A stretch of DNA of 58,302 nt from a virus. This document shows, piece by piece, positions 1 to 6,843 of the stretch. The notes under the pieces are model-generated. The model saw only the letters and a program-made list of their open reading frames with translations. It was not told the DNA's origin and did no database searches. The position numbers were made by a program, and so were the translations under genes. Where the stretch lies: IMG/VR virus record IMGVR_UViG_3300024999_000119, positions 1-58,302 of that record; one strand, given 5' to 3'. Every line of letters begins with the position of its first letter. Position 1 is the first letter of the stretch.

Positions 1-175
1 AATCTAATTTCTCTAAGAAATCTTGGAATTGTTTTTCTGTATAATTAACTTTGAGTAATATAGTTTTCTTATTGATATAGTTACCATCTGTATAGTAACT
101 AATATATGCACATTTGATTGTGCTTTTAATTCTTTTATCATTTACAAATAAAAGGAATTCTTCTTTTGCATTCAT
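1..175 (-). CDS. hypothetical protein, N-terminal part (runs off the left edge)
   Basis: A leftward gene starts at 175 behind a good AAGGAG site (about 182-187) and runs off the window after 58 codons, leaving one base over. I do not recognise the protein; it begins MNAKEEFLLFVNDKRIK and is rich in charged and aromatic residues. The last 160 bases of the window hold a leftward reading frame without a start (58142-58302), and its phase matches this gene if the ends are joined. The two are therefore probably the N- and C-terminal parts of one protein of about 110 residues. The join as given would create a TAA. Confidence 0.6.
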   Translation of the reverse strand, partial: MNAKEEFLLFVNDKRIKSTIKCAYISYYTDGNYINKKTILLKVNYTEKQFQDFLEKLD

Positions 176-190
176 TTCTTTCTCCTTAAA

Positions 191-222
191 ATAAAAAGAG
201 CCAATATTCTCATATTGACTCT
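191..222 (-). terminator. rho-independent terminator, leftward
   Basis: The stem is CAATAT (202-207) with ATATTG (212-217), extended by AGAG/CTCT after one mismatch, with a 4-base loop. On the minus strand it is followed by a T-rich run. It sits just past the stop of the gene at 228-644, so it ends that unit and separates it from the next leftward gene. Confidence 0.6.
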
Positions 223-227
223 CTATG

Positions 228-644
228 TTAAATTGTAATTCTAATTGTTTCATTTGTTGGGATGTTATCTTTAGCAAAGTTATCTAAAGCTATGAATTCT
301 TCAACTAACTTTATAATATTTTGTATCTCTGCCATTGCATTACTTTTTACTTTAGAAGATATTTCTTCTGGGTTGATTGTTAATACTGCAATTTTGTTAT
401 CTTCATAATATTTCTCTTCAGAATAATCTTTGTTTTCATCACTTCGAACCCAAATCTTTTCATTTCTAGAAACTAGAAATGCTAATAATTCATCATTAGG
501 CTCTTTAAACCAAAATATAACAGTAGCATAAAACATTGGTATATATTGGTTACTGTTATCATATACCCATTTATAGGTATATTCTATTTTAGCATTCAAT
601 ATCACATTAAACTTTTCTGCTGTTTCCTTTATCTTCTTTCCCAT
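228..644 (-). CDS. hypothetical protein, 138 aa
   Basis: I do not recognise a family. The frame is open up to 668, but the ATG at 644 has a GGAG seven bases ahead, while the ATG at 668 has none, so I place the start at 644. The product is mixed alpha/beta with many aromatic residues (YKWVYDNSN, VIFWFKEPNDE) and no membrane segment. The stop of the upstream gene (646) lies two bases from this start, so the two are probably cotranslated. It is probably expressed early, from the leftward unit at this end of the genome. Confidence 0.6.
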   Translation of the reverse strand: MGKKIKETAEKFNVILNAKIEYTYKWVYDNSNQYIPMFYATVIFWFKEPNDELLAFLVSRNEKIWVRSDENKDYSEEKYYEDNKIAVLTINPEEISSKVKSNAMAEIQNIIKLVEEFIALDNFAKDNIPTNETIRITI

Positions 645-645
645 T

Positions 646-831
646 TCATTTCTCCATTTTAAATCCAAAGTGTTCTAACTCTAATTCTGCTTCTTTAGCT
701 AAAAGAGTTCTATAACTATTATTTGGATTAGATTGATTGAATGTTATTATTCTATTCTCTATAGAATTTAAATCTTTCTTTATTCTATTAAGATTGAATT
801 TAATCTTATTAATTCTATTCTTATTTTTCAT
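646..831 (-). CDS. small basic coiled-coil protein, 61 aa
   Basis: The protein is short, basic and helical (begins MKNKNRINKIKFNLNRIKKD), with heptad-like spacing of I and L in the first 40 residues. No family is recognised. The start at 831 has an AAAGG-type site upstream. It lies directly before the 138-residue gene with almost no spacer. Function unknown. Confidence 0.5.
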   Translation of the reverse strand: MKNKNRINKIKFNLNRIKKDLNSIENRIITFNQSNPNNSYRTLLAKEAELELEHFGFKMEK

Positions 832-873
832 TTTTTTAACCTTTATGATTAGATTAAGTGAGGATAAAATAAA

Positions 874-909
874 AAAGCTATATCGTAATTTTATTCACAA
901 TATAGCTTT
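874..909 (-). terminator. rho-independent terminator, leftward
   Basis: A perfect 10-bp inverted repeat, AAAGCTATAT (874-883) and ATATAGCTTT (900-909), encloses a 16-base loop. Reading leftward the stem is followed by a run of T (complement of the A-run at 871-876). It lies 25 bases past the stop of the 132-residue gene. Confidence 0.65.
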
Positions 910-933
910 CATTATTTATTATTTAGGAATCTT

Positions 934-1332
934 TTATTTCATTAGACTCAATAAACTATCTAATGTACTAGCATCAATAGCATTATCTACATCAACTCTT
1001 TCACTTATTTTCACTAAATTGATATAGCTTTTCATTTCACTACCATCTGCATTAAACTTTCCAGAATTATTCTTTCCACTAATAACTTGATAACCTTTTG
1101 CTGTTACATAATCACCAGTTCCAGTAAGATCCTTTGTCAATATTTCAATAGCATCTGTTAATTCATGCACATTACTGGCAAGTCTATATCTTGGTTGACT
1201 CAATTGCACAACCTCTCCAGTTTCTTTATTAACATATTCTGACTGAAATTTTAACTTTCTATTTCCTTTTTCTGCTTCTGTTATCATTGCTGATAAAATA
1301 CTCTCAACTTTTGTTTTTAATTCTTGATTCAT
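934..1332 (-). CDS. paralogous early protein A, 132 aa, unknown function
   Basis: The start at 1332 has an AGGAG site. The protein is clearly related to the one at 2479-2865: both have KVES-L-AMI near the start, a QPRY-LA motif in the middle, then YQVI, NNS-KFN-DGSEMKS and INL-KISERV towards the end. I do not recognise the family. Each copy has the same 21-base element 48-55 bases upstream. With its own promoter region and terminator it forms a single-gene unit. The position and shared control suggest an early host-takeover or regulatory role; this is inference only. Confidence 0.65.
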   Translation of the reverse strand: MNQELKTKVESILSAMITEAEKGNRKLKFQSEYVNKETGEVVQLSQPRYRLASNVHELTDAIEILTKDLTGTGDYVTAKGYQVISGKNNSGKFNADGSEMKSYINLVKISERVDVDNAIDASTLDSLLSLMK

Positions 1333-1386
1333 GACTATTTCTCCTATAGATATTATATAAAATTATTTAAGATGCTTGAATCCCAA

Positions 1387-1459
1387 ACACCAAAAAAGGA
1401 CATACCCAAACCAAAAGGAAAAGAAATACCTGAAAGAGGACAACACCAAAAGACAAGAG
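1387..1459 (-). promoter_or_regulatory. shared early control element, copy A
   Basis: Read towards the 934-1332 gene, this has a TTGGTGT box (rc of 1435-1459 region) and then a 21-base box (1387-1407) whose core is GGGTATGT followed by a T-run and GGTGT. The 21-base box matches copy B (2913-2933) at 19 of 21 positions and copy C (3206-3226) at 17 of 21. A TATAAT-like sequence (rc of 1352-1357) lies between the element and the gene. It may be a promoter or operator, possibly for the phage-encoded polymerase. The rest of 1333-1856 holds no gene that I can support. Confidence 0.65.
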
Positions 1460-1776
1460 AAAAAGATAAGTCTGTGTTGTATTGTTTATAATGTCAACTA
1501 ATTTTGATGTGTATGAATAGGTATATGTGTGTGTATGGATAGATGAGAAAGATGAGCTAAATGAGAATATTCGATGTAAAATATCAAATACAATGTATCA
1601 AATACTATATATAGGGAAGAGATAAAAGAGATGTTCTCAGAACCTTAAAGGAAGGGTAAAAAAGATTAGAATATGAGCTAAAAATAAATCTTTTTTTAGG
1701 GTAAAATTAAATTAACTGCACTCTAGGAGAAAGTTATTTTGTAAATACTGCTAATTATGGATAGTTATATCTTAAC

Positions 1777-1805
1777 TTGACTATGTTTATAGTTATTCTT
1801 ATATT
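1777..1805 (+). promoter_or_regulatory. sigma70-type promoter for the RepL-like gene
   Basis: TTGACT (1777-1782) and TATATT (1800-1805) are separated by exactly 17 bases, each 5 of 6 to consensus. The predicted start is near 1812, leaving a short leader before the AAAGGAG site and the ATG at 1857. Confidence 0.6.
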
Positions 1806-1856
1806 ACTGTATAAAAATTGAAATTAAATGTAAACAACTATAAAAGGAGTAAAGTT

Positions 1857-2195
1857 ATGTTAGAATATGCAGGGAAGAAAGGAATGCTAATATATCCAGA
1901 GAATTTATTGAATATTATTGGAGCTAATTTAGATAGTAAGATTACAGCTTTAATGATAATCTTATTGAATTGCGATTCAGATGGTAAAGTTAAAACTAGT
2001 AAAATAAATAGAATTATAAGTGAAACTTTGAGTGTCGATATTGATTATGTATCTAGAATAATTATGACTTTGAATAAAGAAGGTTATTTAGAAAGATTAG
2101 GAAGAGGAAGTTACATAGTTAATCCTTATCTATTTTCTAATAGGAAAAAGAGTATGGAGAACAGATATAACTTTAATGAATTGTTTGAAGAATGA
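1857..2195 (+). CDS. RepL-like replication initiator / winged-helix protein, 112 aa
   Basis: The ATG at 1857 follows AAAAGGAG at a good distance; the frame is open upstream but without a site. The protein ends in a winged-helix region (about residues 55-100) with the pattern VDIDYVSRIIMTLNKEGYLE then LGRGSYIVNPYLF. This is the signature of the RepL family of plasmid initiator and maintenance proteins. A second protein with the same C-terminal motif is at 19589-20047. In RepL plasmids the protein acts at an origin within or near its own gene. The alternative is a transcription regulator of the same fold. It stands alone behind its own promoter and ends at a hairpin. Confidence 0.65.
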   Translation: MLEYAGKKGMLIYPENLLNIIGANLDSKITALMIILLNCDSDGKVKTSKINRIISETLSVDIDYVSRIIMTLNKEGYLERLGRGSYIVNPYLFSNRKKSMENRYNFNELFEE

Positions 2196-2270
2196 TTAGA
2201 TTGAATAGAGTCATATCTAGATGATTAGAGTGGATAGAGTTTGTACAATATATAACTGTAATAAATAAAA

Positions 2271-2294
2271 AAAGAGAATATTTCTATTCTCTTT
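2271..2294. terminator. bidirectional hairpin terminator
   Basis: Perfect 10-bp stem AAAGAGAATA/TATTCTCTTT with a 4-base loop. An A-run on the left gives a T-run leftward. It separates the rightward RepL-like gene from the leftward paralogue B. The 183 bases between 2295 and 2478 hold no convincing gene. Confidence 0.6.
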
Positions 2295-2478
2295 AATATT
2301 ATTCTATAGTACAATCACATCCCTTATTAGCATATTTCTTTGCCAATGTTAATGCAGTCCATTCTGATATACCTATCATTCTCATAATAAGCATACCTTT
2401 AAAGTATATTTTAATACTCATTTTAGTATTCCTTAGTTTGATTAAATGAATATGCTCCCAATTAAGGGAGCATTATAA

Positions 2479-2865
2479 TTATTGCATTAGTTTAGCTAAT
2501 TCATCTAAATCAGTATCACTAACAACAGAATCTGCATTAACTCTTTCGCTAATCTTTATTAGATTAATAAAAGACTTCATTTCAGACCCATCTTCATTAA
2601 ATTTAGCTGAATTGTTTACTGCTTTAATTACTTGGTAATCACCAGCAGTAATGTATATATTAGTACCAGATAATGAATCTGTTAACATACTAATAGCATC
2701 AACCAATATAGCTTGTCTAGTAGCTAAGCCATATCTTGGTTGATTTAAGATTACTTCTTTGCCATTATCATCTATATAAGATAATTGTGGCTTTAATGAT
2801 TTAATCTTTGTTGCTTCAGCTATCATCGCTACTAACAATGACTCAACTTTTTCTTTAAGTTCCAT
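2479..2865 (-). CDS. paralogous early protein B, 128 aa, unknown function
   Basis: Start at 2865 with a GGAG site. It is the paralogue of the 132-residue protein at 934-1332: same length class, same order of motifs (KVES, NQPRYGLA, YQVI, NNSAKFNEDGSEMKS, KISERV), with the N-terminal third and the last 15 residues most divergent. No known family is recognised and there is no signal peptide or membrane segment. The shared control element upstream (2913-2981) implies co-expression. Two diverged copies kept side by side suggest either dosage or two targets. Confidence 0.65.
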   Translation of the reverse strand: MELKEKVESLLVAMIAEATKIKSLKPQLSYIDDNGKEVILNQPRYGLATRQAILVDAISMLTDSLSGTNIYITAGDYQVIKAVNNSAKFNEDGSEMKSFINLIKISERVNADSVVSDTDLDELAKLMQ

Positions 2866-2912
2866 ATCGAAACTCTCCTATAATAATAAATAATAATGTG
2901 TATGCCTTTCAT

Positions 2913-2981
2913 ACACTAAAAAAGAACATACCCAATTAGATATAAACTACATAATTAAAAGAGGACACCATAAAAGAAGAG
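2913..2981 (-). promoter_or_regulatory. shared early control element, copy B
   Basis: The 21-base box is at 2913-2933 (ACATACCC core on the plus strand) and the upstream GAGGACACCA-type box at 2961-2981. Oriented towards the 2479-2865 gene it reads TGGTGTCCTCTTT, then GGGTATGT plus a T-run, with TATTAT sequences nearer the gene. Nothing coding is seen in 2866-3257, which holds this element, a direct repeat and copy C. Confidence 0.65.
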
Positions 2982-3023
2982 GGGGGATAGGGAAGATGAT
3001 GATGATGAGGATATGGAGAACTA

Positions 3024-3084
3024 CTTCCTCATATTTTGACAATTTTTTTGAAACTATTCTATCTCCTTACATTTTGACAATTTT
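3024..3084. repeat. two-copy direct repeat, period 38
   Basis: ATTTTGACAATTTT occurs at 3033-3046 and again at 3071-3084, and the similarity extends about nine bases upstream of each copy (CTCAT / CTTAC). Each holds a TTGACA-like hexamer, but no good -10 box follows at 17 bases. They may be paired binding sites in the control region between copies B and C. Confidence 0.45.
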
Positions 3085-3171
3085 CTATAAACATTTGCCT
3101 TAAATCATAAAATTTTTTTATAAATTTTTTACAAATATTTAGGGATATACTTCGGTTTTGCCTTCGGGTTT

Positions 3172-3226
3172 CTTGTTTCTTTTTGGTGTCTTTGCTCTCC
3201 GGTATGGGTATGTTTTTTCTTGCTGT
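3172..3226 (+). promoter_or_regulatory. shared early control element, copy C
   Basis: TTTTTGGTGTC (about 3180-3190) is followed by the 21-base box at 3206-3226 (GGGTATGT, T-run, GCTGT). It points rightward at the RadC-like gene, the first gene of the long early operon. The two boxes are about 20 bases closer together than in copy A. Confidence 0.6.
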
Positions 3227-3257
3227 TTTAAATGAATAATAATTAATATGGAGATCT

Positions 3258-3686
3258 ATGAGAGAAATTATTTTTAAGTATCGGAACAAAAAGGAGGGGA
3301 ATGTTAAAGCAAATGAGGAAATGGTATTAAAGAAGTTCGGTTATATATTTAATGGTTCTTTGAAAGAGATATTATTAGTGTTATATGTTAATAGTAAAGG
3401 AGAGATATTTGAATATGAGACTATTGCTACTGGAGGGAGTGGTGAATTAAGTGTATATGTTAGTGATATATTTAGAGGAGCTATATTTAATGGTGCTGAT
3501 GGTATTATATTGGTACATAATCATCCTGCAGGATATTTAGAATTTAGTGAAACTGATTTAAGATTTATGAAATTGTTAATAGAACAGTCTAGTTTATTAG
3601 GTATTACTATAATAGATTCTATGGTAATAGCAGATAATAAGATTATTAGTATAACAGATAGTGCTAAAAAGAAAAAGGAAGAGTAA
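3258..3686 (+). CDS. RadC-like JAB-domain protein, 142 aa
   Basis: The JAB/MPN metal site is visible: VHNHPAGYLEFSETD (H-x-H-P-x-G then S-x-x-D), preceded by a glutamate in the EYETIATGG strand. It matches the C-terminal domain of RadC-family proteins and lacks the helix-hairpin-helix N-terminus of chromosomal RadC. The role of the family is poorly understood; stand-alone JAB proteins are common in phages and mobile elements. The start at 3258 has GGAG six bases ahead. It is the first gene of the rightward operon and lies under control element C. Confidence 0.75.
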   Translation: MREIIFKYRNKKEGNVKANEEMVLKKFGYIFNGSLKEILLVLYVNSKGEIFEYETIATGGSGELSVYVSDIFRGAIFNGADGIILVHNHPAGYLEFSETDLRFMKLLIEQSSLLGITIIDSMVIADNKIISITDSAKKKKEE

Positions 3687-3687
3687 A

Positions 3688-3948
3688 ATGAGTGATTCTG
3701 GATATTATCCAATAGGAGCAGAGAATGATGAACATGCTCCATATAATAAAGAAGATAAAGTGGCAATAAAATGCCCACATTGTTCAAACGATGATTTAGA
3801 AACAATACAAATTAGATGTAGAGTTGAATTGAAAGGTAAATCAGTCAAATTATGGGTTATATTATATAGCTATTTAGATGTTATTGGAGAAGATGAACTT
3901 TATGATGCTGATGAACTGTATTGTTCTAAATGTAATAATTTCTTTTAA
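3688..3948 (+). CDS. zinc-ribbon protein, 86 aa
   Basis: The start at 3688 is one base past the RadC-like stop and has an AAGGAAGAG site. A CPHC pair near residue 29 and a CSKC pair near the C-terminus would bind one zinc. The spacing and surrounding residues (IKCP-C, KLWV-L, Y-DV, CxxC, F) match the 61-residue protein at 4281-4466, so the two are paralogues. No specific function is recognised. Confidence 0.6.
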   Translation: MSDSGYYPIGAENDEHAPYNKEDKVAIKCPHCSNDDLETIQIRCRVELKGKSVKLWVILYSYLDVIGEDELYDADELYCSKCNNFF

Positions 3949-3958
3949 GGAGAATAGA

Positions 3959-4279
3959 ATGGAAAACTTAACAGATAGAATTAGAATTAAGAAAGAGGAA
4001 ATTGAAGCTAAACAAAAAGAACTTGATAGCTTCCAACCTGATAATATTGATTATGAAGACCAATTTGATGAAATGCTGAATTACTCTTATCCTAAATTAT
4101 TTGGTATGCTACCTTCTCGTATTTTATATGATTGTGATCGTCAAAAATATTATAAGGATCTCAATAATTTTGTTTATTCAATGGATATTAGAGAACATAA
4201 AATGTATATACAACTTGAGAAAGAGTTGGATGATTTAGAAAACGAACTATTTCAATTAGAACTTGAAGGGTTAGGATAA
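3959..4279 (+). CDS. coiled-coil hypothetical protein, 106 aa
   Basis: Start at 3959 with AAGGAG. Two helical, charged stretches (residues 1-25 and about 80-104) flank an aromatic middle section. It is probably a coiled-coil or helical-hairpin protein. It sits between the two zinc-ribbon paralogues. Function unknown. Confidence 0.55.
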   Translation: MENLTDRIRIKKEEIEAKQKELDSFQPDNIDYEDQFDEMLNYSYPKLFGMLPSRILYDCDRQKYYKDLNNFVYSMDIREHKMYIQLEKELDDLENELFQLELEGLG

Positions 4280-4280
4280 T

Positions 4281-4466
4281 ATGGAAGATATAAAATGTCC
4301 TTATTGTGGGAATAGCAGATTATCAAATATGGAAGCTAAGTTATGGGTCAATTTAGGGACATATTCTGCTGATGTTGAAAATTATTTAGATGAAGAAGAA
4401 GAAATATTTTGTATGGAATGTGGTCAAATATTCAAATTAAGAGAAGGAAAACAAAATGAAAATTAA
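4281..4466 (+). CDS. zinc-ribbon protein, 61 aa
   Basis: CPYC at residue 6 and CMEC near residue 46 form a probable zinc ribbon. It is a shorter paralogue of the protein at 3688-3948, sharing IKCP-C, KLWVNLGTYS-DV and the acidic stretch before the second CxxC. The start is two bases past the previous stop. The 3' end overlaps the next gene by 11 bases. Confidence 0.55.
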   Translation: MEDIKCPYCGNSRLSNMEAKLWVNLGTYSADVENYLDEEEEIFCMECGQIFKLREGKQNEN

Positions 4467-4977
4467 AAAGATTCATAACCTAAAAGCATATAAGAATATA
4501 GATAAGAACCAAATGCTATTAAAAAGATATAATTATATGCATAAACATGATGAAAATACTGTAGAGATAACTAATGGATTTATAATAGCAAGAATACCAG
4601 CTATTGATGTAGAAGATGAGTTCTATTCACCTAAGGTTAATCATATTGATGTTAGTGATAAAAATGTTATGATATATCCTAAAGTAGATGTAGAAGCTAA
4701 AGAAGTTATGTACCCAAAAACAGATATTGTATTTAAAGATGCTGAAAAAGAACAATTCTTTAGTGTTGGAATAAATGCTAAATATCTATATGAATTAGCT
4801 AATATTTTAGGAGACAATCAAGTTATCTTAACTTTCAATAATGCTGATAATCATATTATTGATGTTAAACCAAAAAGTAATAATGGAGCTTATGGATTAT
4901 TAATGCAATTTAAAATACAAGATCCATTAAATAAATATAAAGAATTGTTAATGGAGAAAAAGGATGGAAAAGTTTAA
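4456..4977 (+). CDS. sliding-clamp-like protein, 173 aa (tentative)
   Basis: The C-terminal half reads FFSVGINAKYLYELANIL, then a strand VILTFNNADNHIIDVKP, then GLLMQFKI. This is the order seen in domain 3 of bacterial beta clamps (S-I-ka-YL--al, strand, sP-li-p, -lMP-rl). The middle TNGFIIARIPA recalls the clamp aTDGhrLA strand. A full clamp monomer has about 370 residues, so this would be roughly one and a half domains and would need to multimerise or cap the host clamp. It lies in the replication operon, overlapping its neighbours by 11 and 14 bases. Identification rests on motif resemblance only. Confidence 0.4.
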   Translation: MKIKKIHNLKAYKNIDKNQMLLKRYNYMHKHDENTVEITNGFIIARIPAIDVEDEFYSPKVNHIDVSDKNVMIYPKVDVEAKEVMYPKTDIVFKDAEKEQFFSVGINAKYLYELANILGDNQVILTFNNADNHIIDVKPKSNNGAYGLLMQFKIQDPLNKYKELLMEKKDGKV

Positions 4978-5161
4978 AGTAACATTCTTAGAAGAAACAT
5001 TAACACTAAAAAGCGTTATTATTAATGCTGATGATCCAAGAGTAGCTGCGAAAATAGTTAAAGATGGTGTCAGAGAACTGACAAGAGAAGAATTAGAAAC
5101 AATGAAAAGTGAACATTTAGTTTATGTTGGTAGAATTATTAAAAGTATAGAAGGAGAATAA
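4964..5161 (+). CDS. hypothetical protein, 65 aa
   Basis: Small, charged alpha/beta protein beginning MEKFKVTFLEETLTLKSV. The start at 4964 lies inside the end of the clamp-like gene and has an upstream GAG-rich site. No family recognised. Its position between replication genes suggests a helper role, which is not proven. Confidence 0.5.
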   Translation: MEKFKVTFLEETLTLKSVIINADDPRVAAKIVKDGVRELTREELETMKSEHLVYVGRIIKSIEGE

Positions 5162-5162
5162 A

Positions 5163-5909
5163 ATGAATAATGTAGTAGTAGAGAATTTAGTAAATTCTAA
5201 AATTTATGTAAGAAATAATATTAGTTATATGCAACCTAGTAGTATTATAAATCCATTCTTAGATATTCTAGGTTATGGTAAAGAATTTGGTGGTGAAGTA
5301 TTTATTCAAACACAAAATGAAGTAGTTAATCAAAATATTGGTGGAGATGAGAATATTGCATATCCAAGATTCTTGGTTGAGTTAAGAAAAAGTGAAGTTC
5401 TATTTGGAGATGTTCAATATCAAAATACTTTTGGATTATTAGTTGCAATGGATCAACAAAATCCTTTAGTTAAAGTATATACCGGAATGAATGTAAGTGC
5501 ATGTACTAATCTTTGTATATTCAATGCAGAGCATGTATTCCAACAGAATCTAATGGAATCTTTAGATAATACTTTTAATGCTGTTAAAATGTATGCCAAT
5601 AATGAACAGCAAAAAATTGATGATTATAGAAAAACTCATGAAAGATTAGTTAATACTGTAATGAATCAAGAACAATTAAATGAGAGATTAGGCTATCTTC
5701 TAAGAATGGCTAATACTACTAAATTAGGTACTAGTCCAATAGTAGGTGCTGCTAAGTTATTAAGTGATAGAAAATCTGTTTATTTTACTGATAAAGAATC
5801 AACTCTTTATAACCTTTATAATGCTGTTACTCAAGGGATTACAGATAGTGCTGATTTGTTTTATAAGACAGATAAAACATTAGGATTGACTAGATTATTG
5901 CTAAATTAA
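5163..5909 (+). CDS. DUF932-like protein, 248 aa
   Basis: The N-terminal half has strands with the pattern PLVKVYTGMNVSACTNLCIF, similar to the conserved central region of DUF932 (a phage and plasmid family of unknown function). The C-terminal TLYNLYNAVTQGITDS matches that family's conserved NAVT helix. Between them is a helical section. The start follows GGAGAATAAA and is two bases past the previous stop. The reaction is unknown; the family is usually found with replication and recombination genes, as here. Confidence 0.5.
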   Translation: MNNVVVENLVNSKIYVRNNISYMQPSSIINPFLDILGYGKEFGGEVFIQTQNEVVNQNIGGDENIAYPRFLVELRKSEVLFGDVQYQNTFGLLVAMDQQNPLVKVYTGMNVSACTNLCIFNAEHVFQQNLMESLDNTFNAVKMYANNEQQKIDDYRKTHERLVNTVMNQEQLNERLGYLLRMANTTKLGTSPIVGAAKLLSDRKSVYFTDKESTLYNLYNAVTQGITDSADLFYKTDKTLGLTRLLLN

Positions 5910-5921
5910 AAGGAGAATAAT

Positions 5922-6155
5922 GTGAAATATAGATTAAGAGTAACAAAAAGAAAGAGTGGCAAATATCTATATGAAGTTTTAGATAATGAAGATAATATCA
6001 TAAGCAAAAGAGAAAGTGAACGTAAATATGTAGCTTGTACGATTGATGGTATAGAGTATTTTGGAAGACTTGATCTAATTGCTAAAAGTAAACATGCATT
6101 AAAAACACCAATAGCTTTTGTTAGAGTAGGAGAATGGAATGAAATTGAAGACTAA
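5922..6155 (+). CDS. hypothetical protein, 77 aa
   Basis: GTG start at 5922 behind AAAAGGAG; the adjacent ATG is followed at once by a stop. The protein is a small basic beta-rich domain (YRLRVTKRKSGKYLYEVLD). No family recognised. Its last 17 bases overlap the start of the next gene. Confidence 0.5.
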   Translation: MKYRLRVTKRKSGKYLYEVLDNEDNIISKRESERKYVACTIDGIEYFGRLDLIAKSKHALKTPIAFVRVGEWNEIED

Positions 6156-6549
6156 AAAACAAGTATTAGAAGAAAATCCTGATTATAAAGTTCTTATTAA
6201 TGCTGTTATAAGTAGAGTAGGGTTAGATTCAATACAAAATATTATAAGTTATGGTATCGAAGGTGGATACAATGGATTTGTTTATTATTCTGATACGCAT
6301 TAATTTGCTATGAGATACAGAAAATATATTGTTCCAATGTTAGAAGAAATGGCAGATTCTCTTGGAGAAGATGTAGTAGGAATGATTAAAGGGTTTGGAG
6401 TGTGTAGACATTCTAGAATGGATAAAAATGAATTAAGAAACCTTTATAAATATTTAGGTTATGCTAAATGCGAACAAGATTCTGTTACAAATGTAATGGC
6501 TTGGTTTGCAGCAGAAGAAGTATGTAGAATGTTTGAAAATTGGGATTAA
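6139..6549 (+). pseudogene. phage protein interrupted by an in-frame TAA (54 + 82 codons)
   Basis: From the ATG at 6139 (AGGAG site upstream) the frame runs 54 codons to a TAA at 6301-6303 and stays open in the same frame to 6549. The second half has an ATG at 6310 but no ribosome binding site. The pieces read YYSDTH-stop-FAMRYRKY, which looks like one continuous acidic helical protein of about 136 residues with a C-terminal MAWFAAEEVCRMF. One A-to-T change from AAA would explain the stop. From memory, a phage family has a lysine there (YSDTHKF); I could not check this. It is a nonsense mutation, a sequencing error or readthrough. Confidence 0.6.
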
Positions 6550-6568
6550 AATAATTGGAAACAGATAA

Positions 6569-6590
6569 ATTTTATGTTGGTTCATAAAAT
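6569..6590. other. inverted repeat after the interrupted gene
   Basis: Perfect 8-bp stem ATTTTATG/CATAAAAT with a 6-base loop, 20 bases past the stop. No clear T-run follows, so it is more likely an mRNA 3'-end stabiliser or weak terminator than a strong one. Confidence 0.35.
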
Positions 6591-6616
6591 AAAATTGTTT
6601 AATTTAAGGAGATAAA

Positions 6617-6835
6617 ATGAAAGATAATGAAGATATTCGTGAATTAAATTTTAAAATGGAAGAGTTAGTTCTTAATACTTATTCGGTAAAATTACCAAAA
6701 AGCAAATTAGAAATAGCAAAGAAAGCAATAAAAGAAGATCCAGAATCAGTATTTGCATTAGATGAAATAGAATTTGAAATTGAAACAACAGATTATATTG
6801 AGTCTTATTATAACACATTAAAAATAATAGAATAG
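6617..6835 (+). CDS. hypothetical acidic protein, 72 aa
   Basis: Start at 6617 behind AAGGAG. Acidic, mostly helical; no family recognised. It ends eight bases before the Sak4-like ATPase gene and is probably translated with it. Confidence 0.5.
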   Translation: MKDNEDIRELNFKMEELVLNTYSVKLPKSKLEIAKKAIKEDPESVFALDEIEFEIETTDYIESYYNTLKIIE

Positions 6836-6843
6836 GAGAAGAT

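Noticed and set aside
737-1027. Rightward 96-residue hydrophobic frame
   Set aside because: It runs antisense across a leftward gene, its terminator and the end of the next leftward gene, has no ribosome binding site, and its hydrophobicity is what antisense AT-rich DNA gives.
2299-2394. Leftward 31-codon frame after the bidirectional hairpin
   Set aside because: Too short, no proper ribosome site and a stop just upstream; not supportable as a gene.
3059-3289. Leftward 76-codon frame over the early control region
   Set aside because: Overlaps the repeats, control element C and the RadC-like start; no ribosome site; low-complexity basic product.
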